Positions 62,376 to 64,000 of a DNA stretch of 64,000 nucleotides are shown in pieces. This DNA comes from Symsagittifera roscoffensis (taxonomy: Eukaryota; Xenacoelomorpha; Acoela; Convolutidae). The notes beneath the pieces were generated by a model that saw only the letters and a program-made list of their open reading frames with translations, did not search any database and had not been told where the DNA came from. The position numbers and the translations under genes are program-made. The number at the start of each line of letters is the position of its first letter. Position 1 is the first letter of the stretch. The DNA lies in the NCBI RefSeq assembly GCF_963678635.1, contig NC_087071.1, positions 24,504,013 to 24,568,012 on the forward strand, written 5' to 3'.

Positions 62376-64000
62376 TTTTTTTCGCGAACCCATTTCGTGT
62401 ATGACATGACTTGAATTATTTTAGATTCAAAGCTTGATTAGCTTGCATAAAAATCTTGAATAACTCGCAATCCGTTTCATATTTAAAAGCACATGATATA
62501 TTTGAAAGTTTCATAGCTCGAAAAGCATGCATAAAATTTCAACCCTCGCAGACACCGATTTTTCATGAAATACCTTGAAATGTTTCAAAGTTTCAAAGCT
62601 CCTATGAAATGCCTAAAAAACTCAATTTTTTTTCTTACCGGTTCAGCTATGAGATAATTTGAAATATTTGAAAGTTTTGAAGCTCGAACAGCGTGCTAAA
62701 CAATTTAATTTTTTTGCGAACCAATTCTGTCTAAGAATTAATTTAAAAAAAAAATCAAAGTTTCAAAGCTCGAACATCGCGCTTAAAAAGTTCATCCTTT
62801 TCTCAAACCAATTTCGTCTATGAAATAACGTATCTTCCGTCTATGAGGCAACTTGAAAGAATTCAAAGCCTCAAAGCTAGGACAACCATCTTAAAATTCA
62901 ACCTTTTCGCGATCCGTTTCCTTCAATGAAATTAACTTAAAAAAAAACTTCCAAAGCTGGAATAGCTTGCTTAAAAACTTCATTTTTTCGCAAACCCAAT
63001 CCGCGTATGTCATAACTTGAATTATTTTAGATTCAAAGCTTAGACCTTGAATACCTAGCTTAATAAAATCAACTTTTTTGCCATCCACTTTCATCTATGA
63101 AATTGGTTAAATAACTTAATTTTTCAAAACTCGGACAGCGTGCTTAAAAACTTCAAATTTTTCGCAAACAGACTCCTTCTATAAAATTACCTAAAAAAAT
63201 AATCAAATTTTCCAACCTCGAATAGCTTGCTTAAAAACTTGATTCTTTTCGCGAACTCATTCCGTGTATAAGATTATTTGAATTGTTTCAGATTTAAAGC
63301 TTGATTAGCTTGCTTAAAAAATCTTGAAAACTCGCAATCAGTTCCGTATAAAAAAGTAAATGATATATTTCAAAGCTTCATAGCTCAAAAAGCATGTTTA
63401 CAAAATCATCCCTTCGTGAACCGATTACTTCTATGAAATAACATCAAATCATATAACCTCTAATAGCGTGCTTAAAAGTTTCAACGTTTTTGCTAACTGA
63501 TTCCGTCTATGAGATAATTTAAAATAATTCATTGTTTCAAAGCTTTGAGAACCATCTTAAAAACTCATTCTTCTTGGGAACTGATTCTGTCAATGAAATG
63601 ACTTGAAGATTTTCCAACTAACGCAGCTCAAATAGATTGCCTAATAGTCTCACCTTTTTCGCAAACCGAGAAATGCCTAGAAGATACATGATTTATATCA
63701 AAGTTTCGAAGCTCGACTAGTTTGCTAAAAAATGCAATCTTTTTTGCTAACCGAGTCCGTTTATGAGATACCTTGAAATAATTCGAAATTCCAGGGCCCG
63801 AAAAGCTTGCTTAAAAAACTCAACCTTTTCGAGAGCCGATTCCATGCATTTAGAATATAACTTAAAACAATTTAAAATTTCAAAGCTCAATTAGCTTGCT
63901 AAAAATTTAACATCTTTGCTAACTGATTCCGTCTATAAGATAACTTGAAGTATATCAACGTTTCAAAGCTCGAACCGCTCAAAATTTCAAAGCTCGAACA
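62376..64000 (+). repeat. Irregular diverged monomers right of the transposon
   Basis: Satellite continues to the window end without fixed order. Subunits here are among the most diverged, for example CCGAGAAATGCCTAGAAG near 63667 and CCGATTCCATGCATTTAG near 63836, but they keep the T-tract, core and GCTTGCTTAAAAA spacing. The - strand frame at 62891-63094 is the antisense of these subunits and not a gene. Confidence 0.82.

Larger units (their letters stand above)
1..64000 (+). repeat. Satellite array of ~84-85 bp subunits filling the whole window
   Basis: Every part of the window except 62136-62367 can be laid out as head-to-tail copies of one subunit of about 84-85 bp. Each copy has a T-tract, a GC(G/T/A)AACCGATTCCGTC-like core, an ATGAAATAACTTG-like segment, a TTTCAAAG-rich segment and an AGCTTGCTTAAAAA-like end. 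All copies run in the same direction; I found no inverted block. Both ends of the window lie inside the array. Known satellites with this scale and hierarchy sit in centromeric or other heterochromatin, so that location is an inference. The family is not one I recognise by name. Confidence 0.97.

Noticed and set aside
1-64000. CRISPR array
   Set aside because: Repeats are contiguous and diverging with no unique spacers of constant length, units are 84 bp or longer, and there are no neighbouring cas genes.
1-64000. tRNA-like internal promoter (B box) in the GAACCGATTCC core
   Set aside because: The core resembles part of a B box (GGTTCGANTCC) only loosely on either strand, and no A box or cloverleaf is visible.
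1-64000. Telomeric repeats or a CENP-B box
   Set aside because: I saw no runs of TTAGGG, TTAGGC or TTAGG, and no match to the CENP-B box pattern (TTCGNNNNANNCGGG) in the subunits.

Overview
The window is one uninterrupted eukaryotic satellite-DNA array. I see no credible protein-coding gene, rRNA or tRNA in 64 kb. The DNA is A+T-rich. It consists of head-to-tail copies of an ~84-85 bp subunit, all in the same orientation, with the pattern: T-tract, then GCGAACCGATTCCGTC-like core, then ATGAAATAACTTGAAAT-like segment, then TTTCAAAGTTTCAAAGCTCG-like segment, then AGCTTGCTTAAAAA. Both window ends fall inside the array. Continuous repeats at this scale with no genes point to a centromeric, pericentromeric or other heterochromatic block of a eukaryote, perhaps an invertebrate. 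The sequence alone does not let me name the species.

Layout: (1) 1 to ~44 kb is a higher-order repeat (HOR). Four diverged subunits (A-B-C-D, 83+85+85+85 bp in the unit at 26728-27065) form a 338 bp tetramer. On top of this lie larger repeats: a 2366 bp tandem duplication (3450-8181, 7 tetramers), an 11-subunit 930 bp repeat around 18.7-20.7 kb mixed with three-subunit units (~13-22.3 kb), a very regular 338 bp stretch (~22.8-28.6 kb), a 675 bp dimer-of-tetramers (~31.0-33.3 kb), and interspersed variant blocks from ~28.6 to 44 kb. (2) ~44-55.2 kb is a more diverged monomeric or irregular zone that contains a near-identical 1565 bp tandem duplication (45849-48978) and several older displaced duplications. 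(3) ~55.26-60.54 kb is a different HOR, a six-subunit ~505 bp unit. (4) ~60.5-64 kb is irregular monomeric satellite. It carries the only clear non-satellite sequence in the window, a 232 bp transposon-like element (62136-62367) with terminal inverted repeats, homopolymeric C/G runs and a perfect 8 bp target-site duplication.

The apparent small ORFs (60-103 codons) are translations of two or three adjacent subunits. The 338 bp unit is not a multiple of 3, so the frame drifts from unit to unit and no long repeat protein can be encoded. The layout (homogenised HOR on the left, diverged monomers plus a transposon on the right) resembles the core-to-edge organisation known for centromeric satellites such as alpha satellite; that comparison is inference. 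Most block boundaries below are estimated by eye to within some tens of bases.
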